Part shown: in pieces, positions 1 to 7,515 of the stretch | Numbering within the stretch: position 1 is the first letter of the stretch | How the letters are laid out: every line of letters starts with the position of its first letter | Assembly: GCF_008710145.1 (NCBI RefSeq) | Contig: NZ_VYKL01000060.1 | Span: 1-35,904 of the forward strand | Origin: Niallia endozanthoxylica | Lineage (GTDB): Bacteria > Bacillota > Bacilli > Bacillales > Cytobacillaceae | Reading direction: 5' to 3' | DNA length: 35,904 nucleotides | Notes under the pieces: generated by a model | Told to the model about the DNA's origin: nothing | The model's database searches: none | Seen by the model: the letters and a program-made list of their open reading frames with translations, nothing else | Position numbers and translations under genes: made by a program

Positions 1-301
1 GATAGTGCCGGTGAGGTGGTCCGAAAAGCTTAGTTGGGAACTATGGGGAATTGATAGTGCCGGTTGGGTGGTCAGAAAACTTCAATGGGGAACTATGGAG
101 GGTTGATAGTGCCGGTGAGGTAGTCAGAAAAGCTTAGTTGGGAACTATGGAGGGTGGATAGTGCCGGTGAGGTGGTCAGAAAAGCTTAGTTGGGAACTAT
201 GGGGAATTGATAGTGCCGGTTGGGTGGTCAGAAAACTTCAATGGGGAACTATGGAGGGTGGATAGTACCGGTGATATAGCCTGAAAAGATCATTTGGGAA
301 C
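1..301. repeat. 52-bp tandem repeat array, locus 1
   Basis: Five full 52-bp units start at 1, 53, 105, 157 and 209, and a diverged sixth starts at 261. Each opens with GATAGTGCCGGT (GATAGTACCGGT in the last) and, in the full units, ends with a GGGAACTATGG or GGGGAACTATGG segment. ATAGT near the start can pair with ACTAT near the end of the same unit. Units 1 and 4, and units 2 and 5, are nearly identical, so there is also a 156-bp higher-order period. No open frame or promoter was recognised. The array may extend left of the window. Confidence 0.93.
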
Positions 302-409
302 CCGTTGCATAGGTATACAAAAGAAAACAGTCATTTTCAAGGATATGAACAAAATTAGAGTGGATACTTGATGCCTGAGATAGAAAAGGGTCTCACTAAA
401 ATCTCAAAC

Positions 410-423
410 TTGATTCTTATCAA
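410..423 (+). promoter_or_regulatory. FNR-type operator, perfect TTGAT-N4-ATCAA
   Basis: The sequence TTGATTCTTATCAA matches the classic FNR consensus at every fixed position. It lies upstream of the operon that encodes a Crp/Fnr protein at 2799-3494. A -10-like TACAAT at 446-451 predicts a transcription start near 458, which places the box centre (416.5) at about -41.5, the usual position of a class II FNR-activated site. The match is seen directly; control by the operon's own regulator is inferred. Confidence 0.75.
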
Positions 424-445
424 TTCTTTTCACTCAAAACTCCTC

Positions 446-451
446 TACAAT
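446..451 (+). promoter_or_regulatory. Predicted -10 element of the operon promoter
   Basis: TACAAT is a good sigma-A -10 hexamer. The -35 position (around 424-429, TTCTTT) is poor, as expected for an activator-dependent promoter with an FNR-type site overlapping the -35 region. Confidence 0.5.
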
Positions 452-485
452 AAAGACATCATCAATCGGAGGAGGAAATTCAAAT

Positions 486-707
486 ATGACAAAAGCAGTA
501 TTTCAACTAGAACCTCTTACATGCCCGTCTTGTATTAAAAAGATTGAATCCATGCTTACGAAAACGGCAGGAGTAGAATCTGTTAAAGTACTATTTAATT
601 CCAGCAAGGTAAAAACAGAATTTGATGGAACAAGAGTGGAAGCGGCTCAGCTGGAGAAAACAATTGAAAAGCTGGGTTATGAGGTATTATCAGCAAAGGT
701 ATCATAG
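486..707 (+). CDS. Small HMA-domain metal-binding protein
   Basis: This 73-residue protein is a single heavy-metal-associated (HMA) domain, the CopZ/ATPase N-terminal fold. The metal-binding loop is LTCPSCIKKIE near residues 12-22, with CxxC as Cys-Pro-Ser-Cys, and a typical GYEV element lies near the C-terminus. A strong GGAGGAGG ribosome binding site stands 10 bases before the ATG. It is the first gene of an apparent operon with a P1B ATPase that lacks an N-terminal HMA domain, so it may act as the detached metal-donor or sensor domain. The copper-type motif is usually GMTCxxC; LTCPSC is less typical, so the metal is uncertain. Confidence 0.88.
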   Translation: MTKAVFQLEPLTCPSCIKKIESMLTKTAGVESVKVLFNSSKVKTEFDGTRVEAAQLEKTIEKLGYEVLSAKVS

Positions 708-724
708 GTTTATAGAGAAAGAGG

Positions 725-770
725 AGACTTATAGTCACGGCAATGCTGATGATTATAAGTCTTTTATTTT
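725..770 (+). terminator. Hairpin with T-rich tail between HMA gene and ATPase gene
   Basis: GACTTATA (726-733) can pair with TATAAGTC (754-761), followed by TTTTATTTT. It lies within the operon, so it may act as a partial terminator that lowers ATPase expression relative to the small HMA protein. Confidence 0.45.
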
Positions 771-880
771 GCCGAAAAAAGGTACCAATCTTGATGCTCG
801 TCAATTCTTTTAAAAGAAAAGAAGTCTAAGATTTAGGTATAACACAACGGATTTCAAAAACATAAAGGAGAGATAACAAC

Positions 881-2785
881 ATGCTCATTGCCATAAACAA
901 AATTAAATCGCATTTAACCGCTGTTTCCTTTATTCTCATTGTCGCGGGAATGACAGCTGGATTATCCGGAAGCAGCACAATGAAAACCATTGCGCTTATT
1001 CTTGCAACCGTCATTGCTAGTGTGCCTATTTTTATAAAAGCGTTTCAGGGACTGAGAATGAAGGCATTTAGTATTGAATTATTAGTGACTATTGCGGTGA
1101 TAGGTGCTCTTGTTATTCAGGAGTATACGGAGTCAGCGGTGGTTACCTTTCTATTTTTATTCGGCGATTATTTGGAAAAAAAGACGTTGGAAAAAACACG
1201 CTCATCCCTCAAAGAGCTGGTTGATATGGCACCACAGGAGGCTGTTGTACTCCGAGATGGGAACCAAGCGAGTATACCAGTGGAGAACGTAGAGGTCGGT
1301 GACACAGTCATTATTCGTTCTGGCGGAAAGGTTCCGGTGGACGGTATCATAATCTCCGGCCATGCCTCTTTAAATGAAGCGGCCATCACAGGAGAATCTG
1401 TACCTCGAACGAAGAAAGCCGATGATAAAGTGTTTAGCGGTACGATTGTGGACAATGGCTATCTTGAAATAAGAGCAGAGAAGGTTGGCGATGATACCAC
1501 TTTTGCTAAAATTATTGAATTGGTAGAGGAAGCACAAGAATCGAAGTCAAAAACAGAGAAATTCCTCAATAAGTTTTCTACTATTTATACACCGTCAGTT
1601 GTTATCTTGTCTATCATTGTCTACATTTTGACGAGAGATTTTCACACAGCAATCACCTTCCTGGTTGTAGCCTGCCCGGGTGCCTTGGTGATTGGAGCTC
1701 CGGTGTCAACAGTAGCCGGAATTGGGAATGGAGCGAAAAACGGCGTGCTTGTAAAGGGCGGAGAAGTCATGGATCTCTTCTCGAAAGTGGACATACTTGT
1801 GTTTGATAAAACAGGTACGTTGACAAAAGGAAAGCCTGAAGTAACGGATATTAAACTGTTTGACTCAACACTAGAAGAAGAGCAATTCCTGCAATTAACA
1901 GCACAGGCGGAAACCATTTCTGAGCATCATCTAGGGCAGACGATTGTAAAAGAAGCTAAAGCCCAAAACTTAAATATCGAAGAGAAGCCGGAGAGTGGCA
2001 GTATCATCAAAGGAAATGGAATGACAGCAATCGTGGATGGACATTTTTTCGCGGTTGGGAACCGTAAGCTGATGATGAAAGAAAATATCGAGATTTCAAA
2101 GGAAGTGGAAAGCTATGCAGAAAAGCAAGAAAAGAGTGGAAATACTGCTGTTTTCACAGCGATAGATGGGAAAATGGCCGGTGTCATTTCCATTGCTGAT
2201 CAGATTCGTGAGGACGCAGCCGAAGCATTAGCTGAGATGAGGAAAAACGGTATTAAGAAAATCGTCATGCTGACAGGTGATAACAAGCATACAGCTGCAC
2301 TTTTGGCACAGAAATTAGGAATCGATGAATATCACGCAGAATTATTACCGGAAAATAAAGTAGAATATATAAAGAAATTAAAGGAAGCAGGCCATGTTGT
2401 TGCAATGGCGGGAGACGGAATCAATGACGCACCGGCGATTGCGACGGCAGATATTGGACTGGCGATGGGAGAAGGCGGCACAGATGCAGCGATGGAAACA
2501 GCAGATGTTGTCTTAATGGCGGACAAGCTTGAGCAGCTATCACATGCCCATTCTCTATCGAAAGCAACAATCTCGAATATAAAGCAGAATACGTTCTTTG
2601 CAGTCGGTATTGTCTTTGTTCTGCTTGCTGGAGTGTTAGCCGAATCCGTTCATCTGTCATCCGGAATGTTTATCCACGAGGTAAGTGTGCTGTTGGTTAT
2701 TTTAAATGCAATGAGATTAATCAGATATAATAAAAAGAAGAAAAAGACTGAATCACGATGTAATAGATGCCTGCAGACGGAGTAA
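881..2785 (+). CDS. P1B-type heavy-metal-transporting ATPase with CPG motif
   Basis: This 634-residue integral membrane protein is predicted to pump a metal ion at the expense of ATP. Visible landmarks are membrane segments in residues 13-95, the actuator TGES (170-173), the membrane metal-site motif Cys265-Pro266-Gly267 in ACPGALVIGAPVS, the phosphorylated Asp309 in DKTGTLT, and the hinge GDGINDAPA. It has no N-terminal HMA domain. Three points are odd: CPG instead of CPC; the usual Ser-Glu-His-Pro of the nucleotide domain reads SEHH (347-350); and the C-terminal tail carries RCNRC, a CxxC. The overall type resembles Zn/Cd/Co/Fe exporters of Firmicutes. The substrate cannot be assigned. The ribosome binding site AAGGAG stands 10 bases before the ATG, and the gene is followed within about 13 bases by the regulator gene. 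Confidence 0.92.
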   Translation: MLIAINKIKSHLTAVSFILIVAGMTAGLSGSSTMKTIALILATVIASVPIFIKAFQGLRMKAFSIELLVTIAVIGALVIQEYTESAVVTFLFLFGDYLEKKTLEKTRSSLKELVDMAPQEAVVLRDGNQASIPVENVEVGDTVIIRSGGKVPVDGIIISGHASLNEAAITGESVPRTKKADDKVFSGTIVDNGYLEIRAEKVGDDTTFAKIIELVEEAQESKSKTEKFLNKFSTIYTPSVVILSIIVYILTRDFHTAITFLVVACPGALVIGAPVSTVAGIGNGAKNGVLVKGGEVMDLFSKVDILVFDKTGTLTKGKPEVTDIKLFDSTLEEEQFLQLTAQAETISEHHLGQTIVKEAKAQNLNIEEKPESGSIIKGNGMTAIVDGHFFAVGNRKLMMKENIEISKEVESYAEKQEKSGNTAVFTAIDGKMAGVISIADQIREDAAEALAEMRKNGIKKIVMLTGDNKHTAALLAQKLGIDEYHAELLPENKVEYIKKLKEAGHVVAMAGDGINDAPAIATADIGLAMGEGGTDAAMETADVVLMADKLEQLSHAHSLSKATISNIKQNTFFAVGIVFVLLAGVLAESVHLSSGMFIHEVSVLLVILNAMRLIRYNKKKKKTESRCNRCLQTE

Positions 2786-2798
2786 AGGGGTGAAAGGA

Positions 2799-3494
2799 AT
2801 GGAGATGCATGACTATGCCCAGTGTCATACCCATGACAATCACAAACAGTGTATTACCTTGGTGCCAATTTTCAATCATTTAGAAAACGAACAGATGAAT
2901 GAAGTTATGACAACAGCCAGGTCTTCCTCCTATAAAAGAGGAGAAATGATATATAAGGCGGGCGAACAGTCTGACTCGCTTTATATTGTAAGCAAAGGGA
3001 AAATTAAAATTTACCGCCTATCTGAATCCGGCAAGGAACAGCTTGTCCGAATCTTGAATCCAGGTGATTTTACAGGCGAGCTTGCCTTGTTTAATGAAGG
3101 GGTTCACGAATCATATGCAGAGGCAATAATAGATACGCAGGTTTGTATGATTAGACGTTCGGACCTGCAGGAGTTTCTTTTGAAATATCCATCTATTTCG
3201 TTAAAAATTCTATCCGAGTTCTCCAGCCGCTTAGAGCAGTCGGAGAAGCAGACAACACGGTTTGCAACGGAAAAAGTAGAGACAAGGATTGCACTCTTTC
3301 TTGCTGAGTGCCTAGAAAGGGATTCAACTGAATTGACGCTTCCAATGAGCAAAAAGGATTTGGCTTCCTATTTAGGTACAACTCCGGAAACCATCAGCCG
3401 TAAGCTGGGGGATCTTGAAGTGGCCGGTTATATCAAGCAGAAGGGACAGCGGAATATTGAAATTATGGATTTGGACGGACTGCTGCTTTTATAA
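2799..3494 (+). CDS. Crp/Fnr-family transcription regulator with Cys/His-rich N-terminus
   Basis: The start is placed at ATG 2799 because AAAGGGG lies at a proper distance before it; an in-frame GTG at 2790 would overlap this site. The protein (231 residues) has a cyclic-nucleotide-binding-like beta roll (from about residue 24, including GDFTGELALF) and a C-terminal winged helix with an FNR-like recognition helix (TTPETISRKLGDL). Counted from the GTG at 2790, Cys12 and Cys21 flank a His-rich stretch (CHTHDNHKQC), and Cys119 aligns roughly with E. coli FNR Cys122. This suggests a redox, Fe-S or metal-sensing site. The perfect FNR box upstream of the operon supports autoregulation. Flp/FNR-like proteins beside metal ATPases are known in lactic acid bacteria; the signal here is inferred. 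Confidence 0.9.
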   Translation: MEMHDYAQCHTHDNHKQCITLVPIFNHLENEQMNEVMTTARSSSYKRGEMIYKAGEQSDSLYIVSKGKIKIYRLSESGKEQLVRILNPGDFTGELALFNEGVHESYAEAIIDTQVCMIRRSDLQEFLLKYPSISLKILSEFSSRLEQSEKQTTRFATEKVETRIALFLAECLERDSTELTLPMSKKDLASYLGTTPETISRKLGDLEVAGYIKQKGQRNIEIMDLDGLLLL

Positions 3495-3506
3495 AAATAA
3501 GTTCTC

Positions 3507-3546
3507 AAAAGGAGATAAGTCTTACAATAGGCTTATCTCCTTTTTT
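3507..3546 (+). terminator. Intrinsic terminator of the ATPase/Fnr operon
   Basis: GGAGATAAG (3511-3519) pairs with CTTATCTCC (3532-3540), extended by AAAA/TTTT, and is followed by a run of T. It lies 12 bases after the stop codon. Confidence 0.9.
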
Positions 3547-3662
3547 ATGCTTAAAAGGGGATACAAGAGAATGGTATAGTGAATAAGTTAAATGCTAAAT
3601 AACGATCAGGAGAATGTAACGATAACAAGCCAATGTTGAACATCAATTCTTAGGGGGAAAAT

Positions 3663-5246
3663 ATGCATAGAGGAAAGCTAAGTTTACAAAATAGCATCAT
3701 CTTTTTTGTTTTAGCTGTCGTATTTATTTCACTTTTGATAACGGAAATCTTAATCAGCCAACTAGTAGCTGATACAGTTGAGAACAGTCAGTCTGAAAAA
3801 GCAACCAATGTTGCCAGAATGGTAGCGCTAAGTCCGCTTGTTATGGAAGGGCTGAGTGGCGAGCGGGATGAATCAGATATCCAAACGTTTGCAAATGACA
3901 TTAAAGCTGCTACAAATGTAGAATTTGTTGTGGTCATGGATATGGATGGAATACGAAAATCTCATCCAGACAGCAGTAAAGTGGGTAAACATTTTAGAGG
4001 TGGTGATGAGGGTCCTGTTTTACAGGGAAAAGAGCATGTCTCTATCTCTAAAGGTACGTTAGGTCATTCATTAAGGTCCTTTACACCCGTTATTGATAAT
4101 GGAAAACAAGTCGGTGCCGTAGCCGTTGGGATCACGCTTAAAGATGTGGAAAAGGCAGTGGATAAAAGCCGCAAAGGAATCTTAATAGGGATTGGTCTCG
4201 GGTTATTAATAGGAGTAATTGGAGCTGTTGTTTTAGCAAGATACATAAAGAAAATTTTGTTAGGATTAGAACCTATTCAAATTGCTAGATTAGTGGAAGA
4301 ACGAAGTGCGATGTTGAACTCTGTACGTGAAGGGATTATCGCCACTGATCAAGATTCCCGCATTACACTAGTCAATAAATCTGCGTTATCAATCTTTAAA
4401 AAGGCGGGGCTTGATGATCAGCCGATAGGAAAAGATGTTAATATTTATATGTCTACATCTCGTATGACCGATGTGATTAGAACAGGAGAGGCAGAACTCG
4501 ATCAGGAGCAGGAAATCAATGGAGTTATATTATTGGTCAATCGGGTTCCTATTGTCTTAAATAAAAAAACAGTTGGTGCCATTTCTACTTTCCGTGATAA
4601 GACGGAAGTGCGTCAATTGGCAGGGCAGCTAACAGGTGTACAGCTTTATGCAGATGCATTGCGAGCTCAGGCACATGAGTTCATGAATAAGCTTCATGTG
4701 ATTCTTGGCATGGTCCATATGAAGAATTATGATCAGCTGTCACAATATATCAGTGAAACAGTTAATCATCGCAGCAATGAAATTAATTTAGTGTCCCAAA
4801 TGATGCAAGAACCCGTTCTGGCAGGCTTCTTAATTGGTAAATTAAGCTATGCAAGGGAGGCCGGTGTGGAGCTTCATTTTTCAAGCGAGCGTCCTATTCC
4901 TAAGCCGCAGAATTATGAAATGGTTCATGAGTTAATTACCATTGTAGGGAACTTAATTGATAATGCGATAGATGCTGTAATGGATTGCCCAATCAAAAAA
5001 GTCGAAGCTATTTTTGAATATGCTGACGATATTTTAACAATAGAGGTTTCGGATACCGGGACGGGAATGACAGAGGAGGAGCAAAATAAAGTCCTGCAAA
5101 AAGGATACTCGACAAAAGGACAGAATAGAGGCTTTGGCCTGCATTTAGTCATACAATCGATAAATAAATTAGAGGGTGAATTTATTATTTCCTCTAAACC
5201 CGGTCAAGGTACTGAGTTTGTCGTATATATTCCATACAACAGTTAA
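3663..5246 (+). CDS. malK: Sensor histidine kinase, CitA/DcuS/MalK type
   Basis: This membrane kinase (527 residues) is predicted to sense extracellular malate or a related C4 dicarboxylate. Membrane segments lie near residues 11-34 and 171-193 and bracket an extracytoplasmic PAS-like sensor domain. A cytoplasmic PAS domain follows (about 213-310), then the phospho-acceptor His338 in QAHEFMNKLH, typical of the CitA/DcuS subfamily. The ATPase domain has its N box near 430-439 (NLIDNAIDAV), DTGTGM near 464-469 and GFGLHL near 490-495. A ribosome binding site AGGGGG precedes the ATG. The partner response regulator starts 13 bases downstream, and a 2HCT transporter and malic enzyme follow, which supports MalK rather than CitS/DctS. 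Confidence 0.9.
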   Translation: MHRGKLSLQNSIIFFVLAVVFISLLITEILISQLVADTVENSQSEKATNVARMVALSPLVMEGLSGERDESDIQTFANDIKAATNVEFVVVMDMDGIRKSHPDSSKVGKHFRGGDEGPVLQGKEHVSISKGTLGHSLRSFTPVIDNGKQVGAVAVGITLKDVEKAVDKSRKGILIGIGLGLLIGVIGAVVLARYIKKILLGLEPIQIARLVEERSAMLNSVREGIIATDQDSRITLVNKSALSIFKKAGLDDQPIGKDVNIYMSTSRMTDVIRTGEAELDQEQEINGVILLVNRVPIVLNKKTVGAISTFRDKTEVRQLAGQLTGVQLYADALRAQAHEFMNKLHVILGMVHMKNYDQLSQYISETVNHRSNEINLVSQMMQEPVLAGFLIGKLSYAREAGVELHFSSERPIPKPQNYEMVHELITIVGNLIDNAIDAVMDCPIKKVEAIFEYADDILTIEVSDTGTGMTEEEQNKVLQKGYSTKGQNRGFGLHLVIQSINKLEGEFIISSKPGQGTEFVVYIPYNS

Positions 5247-5259
5247 GGGGGAGGAAAAA

Positions 5260-5967
5260 ATGATTCGGACAATGATTGTAGAAGATGACCCAATGGTTGC
5301 GGAATTTAATAAACGATACATTGGAGAAATAAAAGGATTCCAGTTAGTTGCTGTTTCCGCTACAGTTGATGCGGCAATAGAGGTGCTTCAAAAACAGACA
5401 GTCGATTTGATTCTGTTGGACATTTTTATGCCGGGTAAGAATGGATTAGAGCTGTTGATTTATTTACGGGAAAATGAAATGGATATAGATGTCATTATCA
5501 TTTCCGCTGCTTCAGATATTGAGAGGATACAAAAAGCAATTAGATATGGAGTGGTTGATTATTTAATTAAGCCGTTTGAGTTTGAACGTTTAAATACAAC
5601 CCTGACTGCCTATAAGGAAAAAGCAAGGTTTATAAAGGATCAACAAGTAATAAGTCAAAAAGAATTAGATCGACAATTTTTCCATATCGAGGAAAAGACA
5701 GTTATAGAGGATCTTCCAAAAGGATTGACTAATAATACACTGAAGCAGGTTTGGGAAGCAATCAGTTCGCATAAGGAAGAACACTTTTCAACGGAGGACA
5801 TTGTGAAAATAGTAGGGATTTCCCGCGTCTCTGTCAGGAAATACTTAAAGTTTTTAACGGACATTGGCGTATTGAGGGAACGTATTATCTACGGTACAGT
5901 TGGCAGACCGGTATACCAGTATGAAATAAATAAATCTGAGGAGAACTTAATAAAAAAATATTTGTAA
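5260..5967 (+). CDS. malR: Response regulator, CitB/DctR/MalR type
   Basis: This 235-residue protein has an N-terminal receiver domain with acidic pocket Glu8/Asp9/Asp10, phospho-acceptor Asp54 (LILLDIFMPGKNG) and the conserved Lys in DYLIKPFEF. The C-terminal half carries a helix-turn-helix (IVKIVGISRVSVRKYLKFL), as in the CitB/DcuR/MalR subfamily. The start at 5260 is chosen because GGGGGAGG lies just before it; an upstream in-frame extension would run deep into the kinase gene. It probably activates the malate transporter gene at 6088, and perhaps malic enzyme, by analogy with B. subtilis MalKR. Confidence 0.9.
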   Translation: MIRTMIVEDDPMVAEFNKRYIGEIKGFQLVAVSATVDAAIEVLQKQTVDLILLDIFMPGKNGLELLIYLRENEMDIDVIIISAASDIERIQKAIRYGVVDYLIKPFEFERLNTTLTAYKEKARFIKDQQVISQKELDRQFFHIEEKTVIEDLPKGLTNNTLKQVWEAISSHKEEHFSTEDIVKIVGISRVSVRKYLKFLTDIGVLRERIIYGTVGRPVYQYEINKSEENLIKKYL

Positions 5968-5993
5968 GCAGCTAAAAGGCTGCTTACTTTTTT
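5964..5993 (+). terminator. Intrinsic terminator after malR
   Basis: GTAAGCAGC (5964-5972) pairs with GCTGCTTAC (5979-5987) and is followed by TTTTTT. The stem includes the stop codon of malR. Confidence 0.9.
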
Positions 5994-6087
5994 ATGGTTT
6001 CTGAAACGCTTACATTAATTACATAAACTATTCCAAAACCCTGATTGCGAATATGATTGGTTTATAAATGATTAGGGGGGAATGAAC

Positions 6088-7431
6088 ATGGAACCAGCAA
6101 GAAAGTTGGAAACGATTCCACATATAGAGTCAACTGATGGGGGTCAGAGTCTCTTATCAAAAATAGCACATTATAAGATAGGAATTATACCAATACCACT
6201 TTATATTATTTTAGCAGCCATTATTCTTGGAGCATCATACAGGGGGTCGCTGCCTAATGATATGATTGGCGGTTTCGCAGTAATTATGATCATAGGTATT
6301 CTACTTGGTGACCTCGGAATGAAAATTCCTATTTTAAAAGATATTGGCGGGCCGGCTATCTTAGCTTTATTAGTCCCATCAACGCTCGTTTTCTTAGATC
6401 TTGTTAATCCCGCTGCGATGGATGCAGCACATACCTTAATGAAAACTTCAAATTTTCTATATTTATATATTGCCATTTTAGTATCTGGAAGCATCTTGGG
6501 AATGAACAGAAGTGCATTGATTCAAGGGTTAGTAAAAATGTTTGTTCCACTTGTTTTAGGAACCATTGCTTCAGTAGTCGTAGGAATAGGAGTCGGTACA
6601 TTATTCGGTTATGAATGGAAGCATACCTTATTTTATATTATTGTTCCGATTATTGGCGGCGGAATTGGTGAAGGGATCTTACCTTTATCCTTAGCCTATT
6701 CTTCAATTTTAGGAGATTCTGCGGAAACCTTTGTTGCTCAAATGGTTCCAGCTGCTGTTATTGGAAATATTGTAGCCGTTATTTGTGCAGGTGTTTTAAT
6801 GAGAGTTGGTGAAAAGAAGCCGCATCTTTCTGGAAATGGTGTGTTGGTTAAAGCAAAAGGCGGAGACGGAATGACAGAAGATACAACCATTAACAAACCG
6901 GTTAATTTCCAACTAATGGGCGCCGGATTGCTAATAGCAACTAGTTTGTTTATCTTCGGAGGCTTGGCGCATGAGTTCCTTGGTATCCCAGGACCAGTCT
7001 TAATGATTATATTAGCAGCACTTATTAAAGCGATTTCAGTTATGCCTGCTTCAATGGAACAAGGTGCTTTTCACTTATATAAATTTGTTTCAGGAAGTTT
7101 AACTTGGCCATTAATGGTTGGTTTAGGCCTTTTATATATTCCATTAGAGGATGTAGTGAAACTAGTTACGATTCCTTATATTATTGTTTGTGCATCCGTT
7201 GTTTTAGCGATGGTAGGAACAGGATATCTCGTTGGAAAGTTCATGAAAATGTACCCAGTTGACGCTGCAATTGTAACTGGCTGCCACAGTGGTTTAGGCG
7301 GTACGGGGGATGTAGCGATTCTTTCCGCTTCAAACCGTATGTCTTTAATGCCATTTGCGCAGGTTGCAACAAGACTTGGCGGTGCTTCAACGGTTATTCT
7401 AGCAACGTTATTGATGAAAGCATTAAGCTAA
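6088..7431 (+). CDS. maeN: 2-hydroxycarboxylate (malate/citrate) sodium symporter
   Basis: This hydrophobic protein (447 residues from ATG 6088) belongs to the 2HCT family (MaeN/CimH/CitS). The two signature re-entrant-loop motifs are visible: GGGIGEGILPLS in the first half and GLGGTGDVAILS in the second, matching the inverted-repeat fold of the family. The start at 6088 leaves 7 bases after a GGGGGG ribosome binding site; ATG 6082 would be too close. Placement after a MalKR-type system and before malic enzyme argues for malate uptake (MaeN) over citrate (CimH), but substrate range cannot be read from sequence. Confidence 0.9.
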   Translation: MEPARKLETIPHIESTDGGQSLLSKIAHYKIGIIPIPLYIILAAIILGASYRGSLPNDMIGGFAVIMIIGILLGDLGMKIPILKDIGGPAILALLVPSTLVFLDLVNPAAMDAAHTLMKTSNFLYLYIAILVSGSILGMNRSALIQGLVKMFVPLVLGTIASVVVGIGVGTLFGYEWKHTLFYIIVPIIGGGIGEGILPLSLAYSSILGDSAETFVAQMVPAAVIGNIVAVICAGVLMRVGEKKPHLSGNGVLVKAKGGDGMTEDTTINKPVNFQLMGAGLLIATSLFIFGGLAHEFLGIPGPVLMIILAALIKAISVMPASMEQGAFHLYKFVSGSLTWPLMVGLGLLYIPLEDVVKLVTIPYIIVCASVVLAMVGTGYLVGKFMKMYPVDAAIVTGCHSGLGGTGDVAILSASNRMSLMPFAQVATRLGGASTVILATLLMKALS

Positions 7432-7515
7432 TAAAAATGAAAGATAAATATAAGCCCTATATAGATAGACTGGTTTGTTTAGATGAATGTAAGGATAGAA
7501 GAGGAGTGGGAAACC

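Larger units (their letters stand above)
302..485 (+). other. Leader region of the HMA/ATPase/Fnr operon
   Basis: This gap between the repeat array and the first gene holds the FNR-type box, the predicted promoter and the ribosome binding site GGAGGAGG at about 468-475. No gene was seen in it. Confidence 0.6.

Noticed and set aside
1..301. 52-bp arrays read as CRISPR
   Set aside because: The whole 52-bp unit is conserved, with no alternation of constant repeat and unique spacer, and no cas gene is present.
6002..6014. cre-like TGAAACGCTTACA before the malate transporter gene
   Set aside because: It is one base shorter than the 14-bp cre consensus, so the two halves do not line up on either strand.
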